NCBI RefSeq assembly: GCF_000304315.1
Contig: NC_018485.1
Coordinates: 2,822,501-2,886,500, forward strand
Length of the DNA: 64,000 nucleotides
Source: Methylocystis sp. SC2
Lineage (GTDB): Bacteria; Pseudomonadota; Alphaproteobacteria; Rhizobiales; Beijerinckiaceae
Direction: 5' to 3'
Positions within the stretch are counted from its first letter, which is position 1; every line of letters begins with the position of its first letter. The position numbers were made by a program, and so were the translations under genes. Shown piece after piece: positions 42,235-50,533 of the stretch. A model generated the notes under the pieces. That model saw only the letters and a program-made list of their open reading frames with translations, had not been told where the DNA came from and did no database searches.

Positions 42235-42831
42235 TCAGAACGGGTTCCAGGTCGATTCCGGCGTGAATTTCAGATAGCCGAGATTGAGGCCGAGCCGCGC
42301 GCCAAGTCCCGAGCGCACCGGCATGACGACGACCTCGTCACTGTTGAGCGCGGTGAACCCAAGGCCGCCGACGAGATAGGCCGATCCGGCGGCGCCGGAG
42401 AACCGCCGATAGATCGAGTCGACGGACGGCAGATTATAGACGAGCATCATCGTCCGGGCGCCGTCGGCTCCGGCGTCGATGCCGATCGAGGGGCCTTGCC
42501 AAAACACGCGCTGCTGACCGGCGTTGCGCGTATACATCGTGCCCTCGCCGTAGCGGAGCCCGCCGACGAAGGCGCCGCCCGCCTCCTGGCCAAGGATATA
42601 GGCGTTCGGACTGCCCCACTGCCGCGATGCGCGCTCGACGCCTTCGGCGAGGCCGCGGGAAATGGAGCCAAAGAAGCGGTGGCCGTTCTCGACGATCTCG
42701 CCGCTGGAATAGGTTTCGGGCCGCTGCGCAGCGCGGGCGAAAGATCCAGGAGCCGCCCACGCGCAGGCCGAGGCGGCGGCGAGGCGAAACAGGTCGCGGC
42801 GCGAGGCGGCGTTGAACGAAGCTTTGCTCAT
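42235..42831 (-). CDS. eipA: Envelope integrity protein EipA (DUF1134)
   Basis: A 198-residue periplasmic protein. SRRDLFRLAAASACAWAAPG is a Tat-like signal peptide with twin arginines. The mature domain carries YSSGEIVENGHRFFGSISRG, YILGQEAGGAFVGGLRYGEG, VFWQGPSIGIDAGADGARTM and ends LGYLKFTPESTWNPF, matching the DUF1134/EipA family that maintains the envelope in Brucella and other Rhizobiales. The ATG at 42831 has CTGGAG upstream. The frame continues 5' but that part would precede the signal peptide. Confidence 0.92.
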   Translation of the reverse strand: MSKASFNAASRRDLFRLAAASACAWAAPGSFARAAQRPETYSSGEIVENGHRFFGSISRGLAEGVERASRQWGSPNAYILGQEAGGAFVGGLRYGEGTMYTRNAGQQRVFWQGPSIGIDAGADGARTMMLVYNLPSVDSIYRRFSGAAGSAYLVGGLGFTALNSDEVVVMPVRSGLGARLGLNLGYLKFTPESTWNPF

Positions 42832-42957
42832 GACGACGAACTCCAGGACGAACGTGTTCAAGCGCCATGCGTCGGCGTCAACGATGGCCGACCCGGGGCG
42901 CAGTTGCGTCGCAAAGGCGACAGGAGGACTTGCGCCCGCCAAAGTCGCGCGCGCTAG

Positions 42958-43815
42958 TTAAGGAAGCGTTGCGGCGGCTTCGCGCGCGGCCGCGTCGGCC
43001 CAGGCGATGAACGGACCATTGCGATAGTCGTCGGCCTTCTTGCCGTAGCGCAGCGGCGCGCCATCCGGATCCAGCGTGACGCCGCCGGCCGCGCGCAGCA
43101 CGGCGTCGCCCGCGGCGGTGTCCCATTCCATCGTCGGACCGAAACGCGGATAAACGTCGGCCTCGCCGTTGGCGAGCAGGCAGAATTTAATCGAGGAGCC
43201 GACGGGCGCGCTGCGCGCGATGCGCTGTCGCGAGAGAAACGCCTTCGTCGCCTCGTCGAGGTGAGACTTCGAAATCAACGCGACCAGCCCTTCGGCGGGA
43301 CGCCGCCGCGCGCGCAGCGGACGCCAATCCTGCGATGGCGGCAGCGATCCGCCAGGGACCGCCCGCGCTTCATAGCCGCGTGCGCCGGCAAACCAGACGC
43401 GGCCTTGCGCTGGCGCGTAAACCGCGCCGGCGCGCGGCGCGTTCTTTTCCGCGAGCGCCACATTGATGGTGAACTCGCTGCTGCGGGCGAGAAATTCGCG
43501 CGTGCCGTCGATCGGATCGATCAACAAAAAGGCGTCGCCGGCGCCGAGCGTCGCGCCGCGCGAGACGCTTTCCTCCGCCAAAAAGGGCACGCCGGGCAGC
43601 GCCGCGTCCAGCTCGCGGAGCAGATAGGCCTCGATCCGCTCGTCCGCCTCGGTCACCGGCGACGTATCGCCCTTGAGGCGCGACTCGATGTTCGCATTGG
43701 CCAGCGTCTCCATCGCCAGGGCGCCCGCTGCAACTGCGATGTTCGCGAACAGGCGCGCGAGGTTCTCGATGTCGTCGAGCGCGCCCGCCGGCTGAAAGAT
43801 TTTCTCCGCCGCCAT
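42958..43815 (-). CDS. cysQ: 3'(2'),5'-bisphosphate nucleotidase CysQ
   Basis: A 285-residue inositol-monophosphatase-fold phosphatase that hydrolyses PAP to AMP in sulfate assimilation. Metal-binding motifs: PVTEADERIE (about 53-62), FLAEESVSRG, LIDPIDGTREFLAR (98-111) and TMEWDTAAGDAVLRAAGG (228-245). The TREF after DPIDG is the CysQ signature distinguishing it from inositol monophosphatases. It is followed by eipA on the same strand after 126 bp. Confidence 0.93.
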   Translation of the reverse strand: MAAEKIFQPAGALDDIENLARLFANIAVAAGALAMETLANANIESRLKGDTSPVTEADERIEAYLLRELDAALPGVPFLAEESVSRGATLGAGDAFLLIDPIDGTREFLARSSEFTINVALAEKNAPRAGAVYAPAQGRVWFAGARGYEARAVPGGSLPPSQDWRPLRARRRPAEGLVALISKSHLDEATKAFLSRQRIARSAPVGSSIKFCLLANGEADVYPRFGPTMEWDTAAGDAVLRAAGGVTLDPDGAPLRYGKKADDYRNGPFIAWADAAAREAAATLP

Positions 43816-44003
43816 CGTTCAATTCCTCAATGTTCGTTGACGATTCAGGCGCGCATCATTTGCAATCCGCGCGGCGCCAGCTAGTTTCGTTTTAGCCTGA
43901 ACGCAGTGATTCGCGCGCCGCGTCAGTCCGCCGCGCATCATACAGGAAGACGGGATCAAGCTTCCTTGAGACGTCGCCGCCTTCACCCGCTTTGGATGGC
44001 ATC

Positions 44004-44690
44004 ATGACCAAATTCTCGCTCGACCCTCTCGATCTTGCCGCGCTCCTGTCCTCGCGGGTCTGCCACGACGTGATTTCGCCGGTGGGCGCCATCGTCAACG
44101 GTCTTGAAGTTCTCGAGGAGGAGAAGGACGCGGAGATGCGCGGCCACGCGCTGGCGCTGATCAAATCGAGCGCCAATGAGGCGTCGGCGCGGCTGCAGTT
44201 TTGCCGGCTCGCCTTCGGCGCCGCGGGTTCGAAGGGGGCGTCGATCGACACCGGCGACGCCGAACTGGTGACGCGCCAGCTGATCGCCGACGAGCGCACG
44301 CAACTCTTTTGGAGCGTTCCGCGCGTGCTGATGTCCAAGAACAAGGTCAAGCTGCTGCTGAACCTTTGCGTCCTGGCCGACGCGGCGATTCCAAGAGGCG
44401 GCGTGATCGCCGTCAGCTCAACGGGCGAAGACGATCGGGTGACGTTCAGGATCGAGGCGAAAGGCGTCAATGCGCGCGTCGCGTCGAATGTTCCGCGCCT
44501 GCTCGAAGGCGAATCGGAAGAGGGCGCCATCGACGCCCGCGCCATTCAGGCCTATTACGCCGGTCTCGTGGCCAATTCCTGCGGCATGCAGGTCGTGGTT
44601 TCCAGCGAGCCGGAACTTGTGACGATCGAGGCGATCCCTGTCCAGGCGGCGGCGGGGGCGGCTGCGTCCGCCGAGAGCGCCGTCGCCTGA
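44004..44690 (+). CDS. chpT: Histidine phosphotransferase ChpT
   Basis: A 228-residue phosphotransferase that passes phosphate from CckA to CtrA and CpdR in the alphaproteobacterial cell-cycle relay. The DHp helix has SSRVCHDVISPVGAIVNGLE with the phosphorylated His21, and the degenerate ATPase-like domain includes KNKVKLLLNLCVLADAAIPR and ALDARAIQAYY-like helices. The ATG at 44004 is chosen; a TTG at 43992 is an alternative. CtrA itself is encoded 2 kb downstream on the other strand. Confidence 0.92.
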   Translation: MTKFSLDPLDLAALLSSRVCHDVISPVGAIVNGLEVLEEEKDAEMRGHALALIKSSANEASARLQFCRLAFGAAGSKGASIDTGDAELVTRQLIADERTQLFWSVPRVLMSKNKVKLLLNLCVLADAAIPRGGVIAVSSTGEDDRVTFRIEAKGVNARVASNVPRLLEGESEEGAIDARAIQAYYAGLVANSCGMQVVVSSEPELVTIEAIPVQAAAGAAASAESAVA

Positions 44691-44762
44691 AGCCAGGGCT
44701 GCGGACCCGCGCGAGATCAGCGCGGATCCTGCCGGTTTTCGATGAAGCCTATCAGCTCAGCG

Positions 44763-44875
44763 CAGAGCGCTTCCCGATCACATCGAATCATGTGATCGAT
44801 AAGGAATCGCTCAAAATCAAAACGCTGGAGCAGGTTCTCATCGAAAAGTCCGTCAACTTTTTCGGAACCGGCTCT
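44763..44875. repeat. Dispersed palindromic element, copy 2, plus adjacent hairpin
   Basis: 44763-44822 is an inverted copy of 14875-14925: AGAGCGCTTCCCGATCACAT, an extra CGAATCAT, then GTGATCGATAAGGAATCGCT. It is followed by a hairpin (about 44830-44875) with arms GGTTC-CGAAAAG and CTTTTTCG-GAACC ending in GGCTCT. It lies between chpT and the DUF4142 gene. Confidence 0.85.
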
Positions 44876-45443
44876 AATCGGCGCGGGTGCTTCGCTGCGT
44901 CGCGCGCGGCAGCGCCTTGGCGTCGCGCAAATGGTTCTCCAGCATCGGAATGCCGTTCTGCGCCCATCGCTTCAGATCGGCGTTCTGACCGTTCCTGGCG
45001 TAGTTCTCGAAAAGCCTCAGCGCCTTCTCGTGTCCGTCGATTTGCTGCGTCCGAAAGCGCTCTTCGAAGCGCGCGCCAGTCATCGAGGACAATTGCTGCA
45101 GTAGAGCCTGGTGTTCCTTGTCGAGCGCGTTCGGCGCGTTAAGGCCCTCTTGCCGCAGGATGGGCTTCAGTTCGTCGTCCATGTTCGTATGATCTCTCAC
45201 GATCCTACGGGCATAGTCGAGGAACTCCTGAGTGTTCGCCTTGTTCTGAGCTTCGCGTCCGGCCTGGATTTCAAAATTGCCGATGTTCCACGCCTTCTCC
45301 ACGAAGTTCTGGGTCGTGGCGTCGGCTCGGTTTGACCGGGTCGTAGTGGCCGTTGAGCCGGACTTTGACCACGAGGCGGCAAGCGTGTAGCCGGGCGCGA
45401 CAAGCGCAAGCGCCATGGCTCCCGCCAGCAGGGGTTTCCTCAT
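44874..45443 (-). CDS. DUF4142 secreted protein
   Basis: A 189-residue exported protein. A signal peptide (MRKPLLAGAMALALVAPGYT-LAA) precedes a ferritin-like helical DUF4142 domain: FVEKAWNIGNFEIQAGREAQ, LDYARRIVRDHTNMDDELKP and FRTQQIDGHEKALRLFENYA with the conserved D-H and Q-H pairs. The domain is widespread in proteobacteria and of uncertain, possibly stress-related, function. The ATG at 45443 follows GAGGAG by 6 nt. Confidence 0.9.
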   Translation of the reverse strand: MRKPLLAGAMALALVAPGYTLAASWSKSGSTATTTRSNRADATTQNFVEKAWNIGNFEIQAGREAQNKANTQEFLDYARRIVRDHTNMDDELKPILRQEGLNAPNALDKEHQALLQQLSSMTGARFEERFRTQQIDGHEKALRLFENYARNGQNADLKRWAQNGIPMLENHLRDAKALPRATQRSTRAD

Positions 45444-45867
45444 CTTCGTCTCCTCGACGTTCGGCCCCCGCACCGTAAACCGATCGCGCACACGCCTGTT
45501 CCGCGAGATGTTGCAGTCGGCGAAAGAAAAAGGCCGCATCCTCGGACGCGGCGTTTCGCCTGGCGCTCGCGATCGCGCTTTTGCTTCAACGTTGGCGATC
45601 CGCCTCTATCAAGCCGTGATGGGTTCTTACGGATATGGCGCCAAACCGACCAAGGCAAGAATGCCCGCGCGGGATATCGTATCGGCTGTGCCTGCGTTTC
45701 GGCCCTCGAAGGTTGGCGGCAAGGAGATTCATGGCCTCGACGACCCACGAACTCTTGTCTCGCTAAGCGAAAAGGCAAAGGCTCGTTTTCAGCGAGAGCT
45801 GAAGAGCCGCAAGCAAGGACAAACTTTTGCCTGTCAAAACAGGCGTAATTTTTGGTATGAGACAGTT
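45444..45867. other. Intergenic region upstream of parD
   Basis: About 420 bp with no convincing gene: the open frame across it shows no family features. At the right end GCCTGT-CAAA-ACAGGC (45829-45844) is a perfect 6-bp inverted repeat 23 bp before parD, a candidate operator for autorepression by ParD or a small hairpin. Confidence 0.5.
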
Positions 45868-46128
45868 ATGTCAATCACGCTCACCCCCGAACAAGAGGCT
45901 TGGATTAAAGCCCATATTGCGACCGGCGATTTCGCCTCGATTGAGGAGGCGGCCCGTCAGTTGATTGACGACCGCATTGCCGAACTCGCCGCCGAAGACG
46001 ACGACGACATGGCGTGGGCGAAGCCGTTAGTCGATGAAGCGCGGGCCGCAATCGCGCGGGGCGAATTTGTCTCCCTTGAGGAACACAAAGCACATAACGC
46101 GGCGCTCCTTGCGTCTCTCAAGGATTAA
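45868..46128 (+). CDS. ParD-like antitoxin
   Basis: An 86-residue ribbon-helix-helix antitoxin of the ParD/CC2985 family: MSITLTPEQEAWIKAHIATG, DFASIEEAARQLIDDRIAEL and an acidic toxin-binding tail (AAEDDDDMAWAKPLVDEARA, IARGEFVSLEEHKAH). It normally neutralises ParE and represses the operon. Its stop overlaps the parE start by one base (TAATG). The toxin is frameshifted, so this antitoxin may be an orphan. Confidence 0.9.
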   Translation: MSITLTPEQEAWIKAHIATGDFASIEEAARQLIDDRIAELAAEDDDDMAWAKPLVDEARAAIARGEFVSLEEHKAHNAALLASLKD

Positions 46129-46435
46129 TGGCGCGGCTTATCGTTTCCTTACTGGCGCAAGCCGACACGGCCGACATTCTCATCGATCTTCGAGACAAGG
46201 CGGGGCGCGCCGTCTCCCGCGCATACGCCGCCGCTTTTGAAAAACTCTATGAACGCCTGATGCAGCATCCCGACAGTGGCGCGCCCCGCCCGCCATTGGG
46301 AAGCATGTCCGCATTGGCGTGATCTCCCCTTACGTCGTGATCTACGAGCATATGGCCGCCGACGACACCGCGATGATTATGCGGATCGCTCATGGACGGC
46401 GCAAAATCACCCGCAAATTTTTGCGGAGCGCGTGA
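46128..46435 (+). pseudogene. ParE/RelE-family toxin with a frameshift
   Basis: The reading frame encodes ARLIVSLLAQADTADILIDL and FEKLYERLMQHPDSGAPRPP, typical of ParE, then breaks at about 46300-46303 and stops at 46322. In the next frame the rest of ParE continues: KHVRIGVISPYVVIYEHMAA, then DTAMIMRIAHGRRKITRKFL to a stop at 46435. Adding one A in the GGGAAGC run restores a full toxin of about 102 residues. The missing C-terminal part carries the conserved R-I-HGRR region, so the product should be inactive. A sequencing error is the alternative explanation. Confidence 0.85.
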
Positions 46436-46460
46436 TGGCGTCATGTCTAGCGGGGCCGTC

Positions 46461-47162
46461 TCAGGCGGTGATGCGTTCTTCCGCTTCGCTGGGCTCTCGC
46501 AGCACATAGCCGCGGCCCCAGACGGTCTCGATGTAGTTGCGGCCTTCGCTGGCGTTGGCGAGCTTCTTGCGCAATTTGCAAATGAAAACGTCGATGATCT
46601 TCAATTCGGGCTCGTCCATCCCGCCATAGAGATGATTGAGGAACATTTCCTTGGTCAGGGTCGTGCCTTTGCGCAGCGAAAGCAGCTCGAGCATCTGATA
46701 TTCCTTGCCGGTCAGATGCACGCGGGCGCCGCTGACCTCCACCGTCTTCTGGTCGAGATTGACGATGAGGTCGCCGGTGATGATGATTGATTGCGCGTGG
46801 CCCTTCGAGCGGCGCACGATGGCGTGAATGCGCGCGACGAGTTCGTCCTTATGGAAGGGCTTGGTCAGATAATCATCGGCGCCGAAACCGAGGCCCTTCA
46901 CCTTGTCTTCGATGCCGGCGAGTCCGGACAGGATGAGGATCGGGGTCTTCACCTTGGCGACGCGCAGCGTGCGCAGCACCTCATAGCCGGACATGTCGGG
47001 CAGGTTGAGGTCGAGAAGAATAATGTCGTAATCATAGAGCTTGCCGAGGTCGATGCCCTCTTCGCCGAGATCGGTCGTATAGACGTTGAAATTCTCGGAT
47101 TTGAGCATGAGCTCAATGCTTTGAGCCGTCGCGCTGTCGTCTTCGATCAATAAAACGCGCAT
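46461..47162 (-). CDS. ctrA: Cell-cycle response regulator CtrA
   Basis: A 233-residue OmpR-type master regulator of the alphaproteobacterial cell cycle. [20 protein letters not shown] starts the receiver, with phospho-acceptor Asp51 in [36 protein letters not shown] closes it, and the DNA-binding domain has [40 protein letters not shown] and [11 protein letters not shown]. These blocks are almost invariant in CtrA. The ATG at 47162 is the conserved start; the open frame extends to 47261 only by chance. Control by ChpT (same window) and by CcrM-type methylation is expected from relatives; a GANTC site lies upstream at 47392. Confidence 0.97.
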   Translation of the reverse strand: MRVLLIEDDSATAQSIELMLKSENFNVYTTDLGEEGIDLGKLYDYDIILLDLNLPDMSGYEVLRTLRVAKVKTPILILSGLAGIEDKVKGLGFGADDYLTKPFHKDELVARIHAIVRRSKGHAQSIIITGDLIVNLDQKTVEVSGARVHLTGKEYQMLELLSLRKGTTLTKEMFLNHLYGGMDEPELKIIDVFICKLRKKLANASEGRNYIETVWGRGYVLREPSEAEERITA

Positions 47163-47621
47163 GTTGGTTCCCCACCGAGCTCCATCGTCCGCGACCGACC
47201 GCGCCAGGGACGCGCGCCGGCGGCCGGCGAGAGTCCTCGCCCCAGCGACCTGACCGACCATTCCAGCGAAGGTAAGCGGAATTGGTTAATAAACCTTCAC
47301 TTACGCCTCAAACGCGGCCCTAAATCTTAATCTCGGGCGGTAAGCAAGGCGGACGCGTCACGCTACGTCTGGAAGGACACGGACACGACGCGAATCACGC
47401 GTCATTTCCAATCTATACGCCGCGGCGAGTCCGGGGGGCAAAGACAAAATACGCGGCGCGTAATGAAATGCGCGGAGGCCCCCGCGAAGCTTCGCGCGCG
47501 CGATTCTCGCCTCATCTGCGTCATGATTCAGTCCCATGCGCGGCGTCACCAGGCGGGGCGACGATACGCGTGCGATACGCGCCGCTTGCCAAACTGAGAC
47601 GACTGGTCGTATTATGGCTCA
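47163..47621. other. ctrA / tetR intergenic region
   Basis: About 460 bp between divergent regulators. AT-rich DNA at 47280-47340 (GGTTAATAAACC, CTAAATCTTAATC) is the likely ctrA promoter region. I do not see a clean TTAA-N7-TTAA CtrA box. A GANTC methylation site (GAATC) is at 47392-47396. The right end holds the TetR operator candidate. No gene is recognised. Confidence 0.5.
47596..47614 (+). promoter_or_regulatory. TetR operator candidate, site 1
   Basis: GAGACGACTGGTCGTATTA, 8 bp before the tetR start codon. It contains the near-palindrome ACGACTGGTCGT and matches site 2 (48233-48251) at 17 of 19 positions. Confidence 0.75.
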
Positions 47622-48215
47622 ATGAGCCGACGCGACGTCAAAGAGCTGAGAGAGAAGCTTCTGGACCGGGGAGTCGCGCTACTGATGGAGCAGGGCTATC
47701 ACGGCACCGGGCTGCAGGAGCTGGTCAAGAGCGTCGGCGTGCCGAAAGGTTCCTTCTATAATTATTTCGACAGCAAGGAGGCCTTCAGCGCCGAAGTCGT
47801 CAAACATTACATCGATCCGTTCATCAAACGGCTCGACGCCCAGCTTCAGCGCAAGGATCTTGGGGCCGCGGCGGCGCTGCGGGCCTACTTCGATGGACTG
47901 ATCGAAGAGACCGAACGCCTGGATTTCCGGGGCGGATGCCTGCTCGGCAATCTCATCGGCGAAATCGGCGACACGAGCGATCTTTGCCAGACGTCGCTGC
48001 GCGAGGCCGTGCACCGCTATCGCGACAAGCTGCGCGAGGGAATCGCCCGCGCTCAGCGGGAAGGCGGTTTCCGCGCCGACATGGACGCGAAGGAAATGGC
48101 CGACCTTCTGGTCAATTTCTGGCAGGGGGCGTTGCTGCGCATGAAGATCGAGCGCTCGGTGCGTCCGCTCACGCAGTTCTGCGACATGCTGCTCAACGGC
48201 TACTTCAAGGCGTGA
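47622..48215 (+). CDS. TetR/AcrR-family repressor of the methanethiol oxidase operon
   Basis: A 197-residue TetR regulator. The HTH is GVALLMEQGYHGTGLQELVK and SVGVPKGSFYNYFDSKEAFS (about 18-57), and the C-terminal ligand domain includes CLLGNLIGEIGDTSDLCQTS, similar to the NemR/AcuR-like TetR_C_6 group whose members sense reactive small molecules. It precedes DUF4242-mtoX-SCO-mauG on the same strand. The same 19-bp site occurs before its own gene and before the operon, so it most likely represses both and is released by methanethiol or a related metabolite. The ligand is inference. Confidence 0.9.
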   Translation: MSRRDVKELREKLLDRGVALLMEQGYHGTGLQELVKSVGVPKGSFYNYFDSKEAFSAEVVKHYIDPFIKRLDAQLQRKDLGAAAALRAYFDGLIEETERLDFRGGCLLGNLIGEIGDTSDLCQTSLREAVHRYRDKLREGIARAQREGGFRADMDAKEMADLLVNFWQGALLRMKIERSVRPLTQFCDMLLNGYFKA

Positions 48216-48232
48216 TCGATTTGCGCCGCGAT

Positions 48233-48251
48233 GAGACGACCGGTCATATTA
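48233..48251 (+). promoter_or_regulatory. TetR operator candidate, site 2
   Basis: GAGACGACCGGTCATATTA, 28 bp before the DUF4242 gene, with the perfect core palindrome GACCGGTC. It differs from site 1 at two positions. Confidence 0.75.
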
Positions 48252-48278
48252 GTTTGGGCTCTAATTAGGGGGAGGACG

Positions 48279-48548
48279 ATGCCGAAATTCATCATCGAAC
48301 GGGACATCCCCGGCGCCGGGGAGATGACGCAGGCCGAACTCCAGGCGATCTCGCAGCGCTCCTGCGCCGTCCTGCGCGCGCTCGGCCCGCAGACGCAATG
48401 GGTCGAAAGCTATGTCACCGACGACAAGGTCTACTGCGTCTACATCGCCGAGAACGCGGCGGCGATCAAAGAACATGCGGCGCAAGGAGGCTTTCCGGCC
48501 AACCGGATCAGCGAAGTCAGGGCGATCATAGACCCTGCGACGGCCTAA
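48279..48548 (+). CDS. DUF4242 protein (SCO4226-like)
   Basis: An 89-residue ferredoxin-like-fold protein: MPKFIIERDIPGAGEMTQAE, SQRSCAVLRALGPQTQWVES, YVTDDKVYCVYIAENAAAIK and EHAAQGGFPANRISEVRAII. A Streptomyces relative (SCO4226) binds nickel; the physiological role of the family is unknown. GGGGGAGG precedes the ATG. It is the first gene of the operon with methanethiol oxidase, 21 bp upstream of mtoX, so a link to sulfur-compound metabolism or metal handling is plausible. Confidence 0.88.
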   Translation: MPKFIIERDIPGAGEMTQAELQAISQRSCAVLRALGPQTQWVESYVTDDKVYCVYIAENAAAIKEHAAQGGFPANRISEVRAIIDPATA

Positions 48549-48569
48549 CCAACAAGGGAGAGTGGTTGA

Positions 48570-49853
48570 ATGAAACGCTTGCCGTTGCGCGCAGCAGTGT
48601 GCGCGCTTGTCTCCGCCTGGGCGCTTGCGCCAGCTGTCGCGGATGAGACCTGCAATTCGCCCTTCATGAGCGGGCTGATCAAGGGACAGGAGCAATATCT
48701 CCACGTCTGGACGCTCGGCGAGAAGGGCGTCGGCGATGGATCCGACAAGCTCGTCACGATCGACGTCATTCCCGGCTCCGCAACCTACGGAAAGGTGATT
48801 CACACGATCGCCGTCGGCGGGCGCGGGGAAGCGCATCACATGGGATTCACCGACGATCGCAAATATCTCTGGGCGGGCCGTCTCGACGACAGCAAGATTT
48901 TCATTTTCGACGTCGGCTCCGATCCCTCGAGCCCGAAGCTCGTCAAGACCATCGACAATCTCGCCGAGAGCACGGGCTATGTCGGACCGCACACATTCTA
49001 CGCGCTGCCCGGCCGCATGCTGGTGCAGGCGCTGTCGAACAAGAAGGATCACGGCGGCGTCACCGGCTTGATCACCTACAACAACGCCGGCGAACTCGTC
49101 GCGACGACGCCGATGCCGCTCACTGACGGCGGCGACGGCTATGGCTACGACATCGCCATCAATCCCGCCCAGAACCGCATGCTGACGTCGAGCTTCACCG
49201 GCTGGACCAATTACATGATGGATCTTTCCCAGCTCATCCAAGACGATTCCGCAATGAAGAATTTCGGGAACACGATGGTGATGTGGGACCTGAAGGCGAT
49301 GAAGCCTCTAAGGGTGTTTTCCGTTCCCGGCGCGCCGCTCGAAATACGCTGGGCGCTGAAGCCGGGCGCCAATTGGGCGATCACCGCCGGCGCGCTCACC
49401 TCGAAACTCTACCTGATCAAAGAGGACGACAAGCACGCGTGGCAGGCGAAGGCCGTCGCCGACATCGGCGATCCAGCCAAAATTCCCTTGCCCGTCGACA
49501 TCTCGATTTCGTCCGACGCGTCGTCGCTCTGGGTCAACACCTTCATGGACGGAACGGCGCGGCTCTTCGATCTTTCCGATCCGGAAGCGCCCAAACAGGT
49601 CTATGCGAAAAAGATCGGCGCGCAGGTGAACATGGTTTCGCAAAGCTGGGACGGGAAGCGCGTTTATTTCACGACCTCGCTGCTCGCCAATTGGGACAAG
49701 AAGGGCGCCGACAACGAGCAGTTCCTCAAGGGCTACTCATGGGACGGGAAGGAGCTTCGGGAAGATTTCGTCGTCGACTTCCACAAGGAGGGACTCGGCC
49801 GCGCGCATCATATGAAATTCACCGCGCGCGCCCAGAAGGCCGAGTTGCCGTGA
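48570..49853 (+). CDS. mtoX: Methanethiol oxidase (selenium-binding protein SBP56 family), periplasmic
   Basis: A 427-residue beta-propeller protein with a signal peptide (RLPLRAAVCALVSAWALAPA-VA). SBP56 family blocks: GSATYGKVIHTIAVGGRGEA, HHMGFTDDRKYLWAGRLDDS, GYVGPHTFYALPGRMLVQAL and EGLGRAHHMKFTARAQK, with His pairs (HHM) as copper-ligand candidates. In Hyphomicrobium MtoX oxidises methanethiol to formaldehyde, sulfide and peroxide. Its gene order with SCO and MauG-like genes is the one described for mtoX, which supports function over a generic selenium-binding label. The 3' end overlaps the SCO gene by 4 nt (GTGA). Confidence 0.93.
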   Translation: MKRLPLRAAVCALVSAWALAPAVADETCNSPFMSGLIKGQEQYLHVWTLGEKGVGDGSDKLVTIDVIPGSATYGKVIHTIAVGGRGEAHHMGFTDDRKYLWAGRLDDSKIFIFDVGSDPSSPKLVKTIDNLAESTGYVGPHTFYALPGRMLVQALSNKKDHGGVTGLITYNNAGELVATTPMPLTDGGDGYGYDIAINPAQNRMLTSSFTGWTNYMMDLSQLIQDDSAMKNFGNTMVMWDLKAMKPLRVFSVPGAPLEIRWALKPGANWAITAGALTSKLYLIKEDDKHAWQAKAVADIGDPAKIPLPVDISISSDASSLWVNTFMDGTARLFDLSDPEAPKQVYAKKIGAQVNMVSQSWDGKRVYFTTSLLANWDKKGADNEQFLKGYSWDGKELREDFVVDFHKEGLGRAHHMKFTARAQKAELP

Positions 49854-50533
49854 GCGCAAGCTGCAACATCGCGAGGGGGGCGGTCGCCGTCGCCCTCGCG
49901 CTCGCCGCGCCATCGGCCTTTGCAGCGGACCCGGCGGTCACAAGACTGCCGGCGCCCGGAAGCTATGCGCTGCATCCGATCCAGCGCGCGCCGGAGGCCC
50001 TGCTCCTCGATACGCAAGGCGAGCGGACGCCGCTTTCCGCTTACACGCGGGGCGCAGTGACGGCGCTCGGCTTCTTCTATTCGCGCTGCGCCGATCCTCT
50101 CGGCTGCCCTGTCGCCTGGTCGACTTTCGAGGCGGCGCGAAAAGAGGCCGAAACCGATCCGTTGCTGAAGGGGAGGCTGCGTCTCGTCTTCATCAGCCTC
50201 GATCCGACGCGCGACACGCCATCCGTCATGCGCATGCTGGAGACGGAAGAGAAAGGCGGCGACGTCCCCTGGGTCTTTCTGACCGGCGCGAGCGAAGGCG
50301 AGATGACGCCGCTCTTGGCCGCCGTGGGACAGGACATCGCCCATGTGAGGGATCGCGCCGGCAGGCGCACGGGCGCGATCAATCATATGCTGAAAGTGTT
50401 CTTGATCGATCCCGAAGGCTGGGTCCGCGAGATTTACAGCACGGCGTTCCTGACGCCGGATGGCCTGCTCAATGACGCGCGCACGCTCGCAATGGAATTT
50501 CCCGGCGCCAGCAACGCGGTCGCCGTGAGGTGA
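49850..50533 (+). CDS. SCO1/SenC-like copper chaperone of the mtoX operon
   Basis: A 227-residue exported thioredoxin-fold protein (signal peptide about 1-26, ending SAFAAD). LGFFYSRCADPLGCPVAWST holds the cysteines (80 and 86), and VFISLDPTRDTPSVMRML and NHMLKVFLIDPEGWVREIYS supply the Sco fold and the distal His. The Cys spacing is C-x5-C rather than the usual C-x3-C. It probably loads copper onto MtoX. The GTG start overlaps mtoX and its stop overlaps the next start, so translation is coupled throughout. Confidence 0.9.
   Translation: MSASCNIARGAVAVALALAAPSAFAADPAVTRLPAPGSYALHPIQRAPEALLLDTQGERTPLSAYTRGAVTALGFFYSRCADPLGCPVAWSTFEAARKEAETDPLLKGRLRLVFISLDPTRDTPSVMRMLETEEKGGDVPWVFLTGASEGEMTPLLAAVGQDIAHVRDRAGRRTGAINHMLKVFLIDPEGWVREIYSTAFLTPDGLLNDARTLAMEFPGASNAVAVR

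Noticed and set aside
45415..45867. N-terminal extension of ParD from 45415
   Set aside because: The extension shows no domain, and the ATG at 45868 gives a normal-length ParD.
47280..47340. CtrA autoregulatory box upstream of ctrA
   Set aside because: TTAA occurs but not with a second TTAA at the required 7-bp spacing; only partial matches are found.
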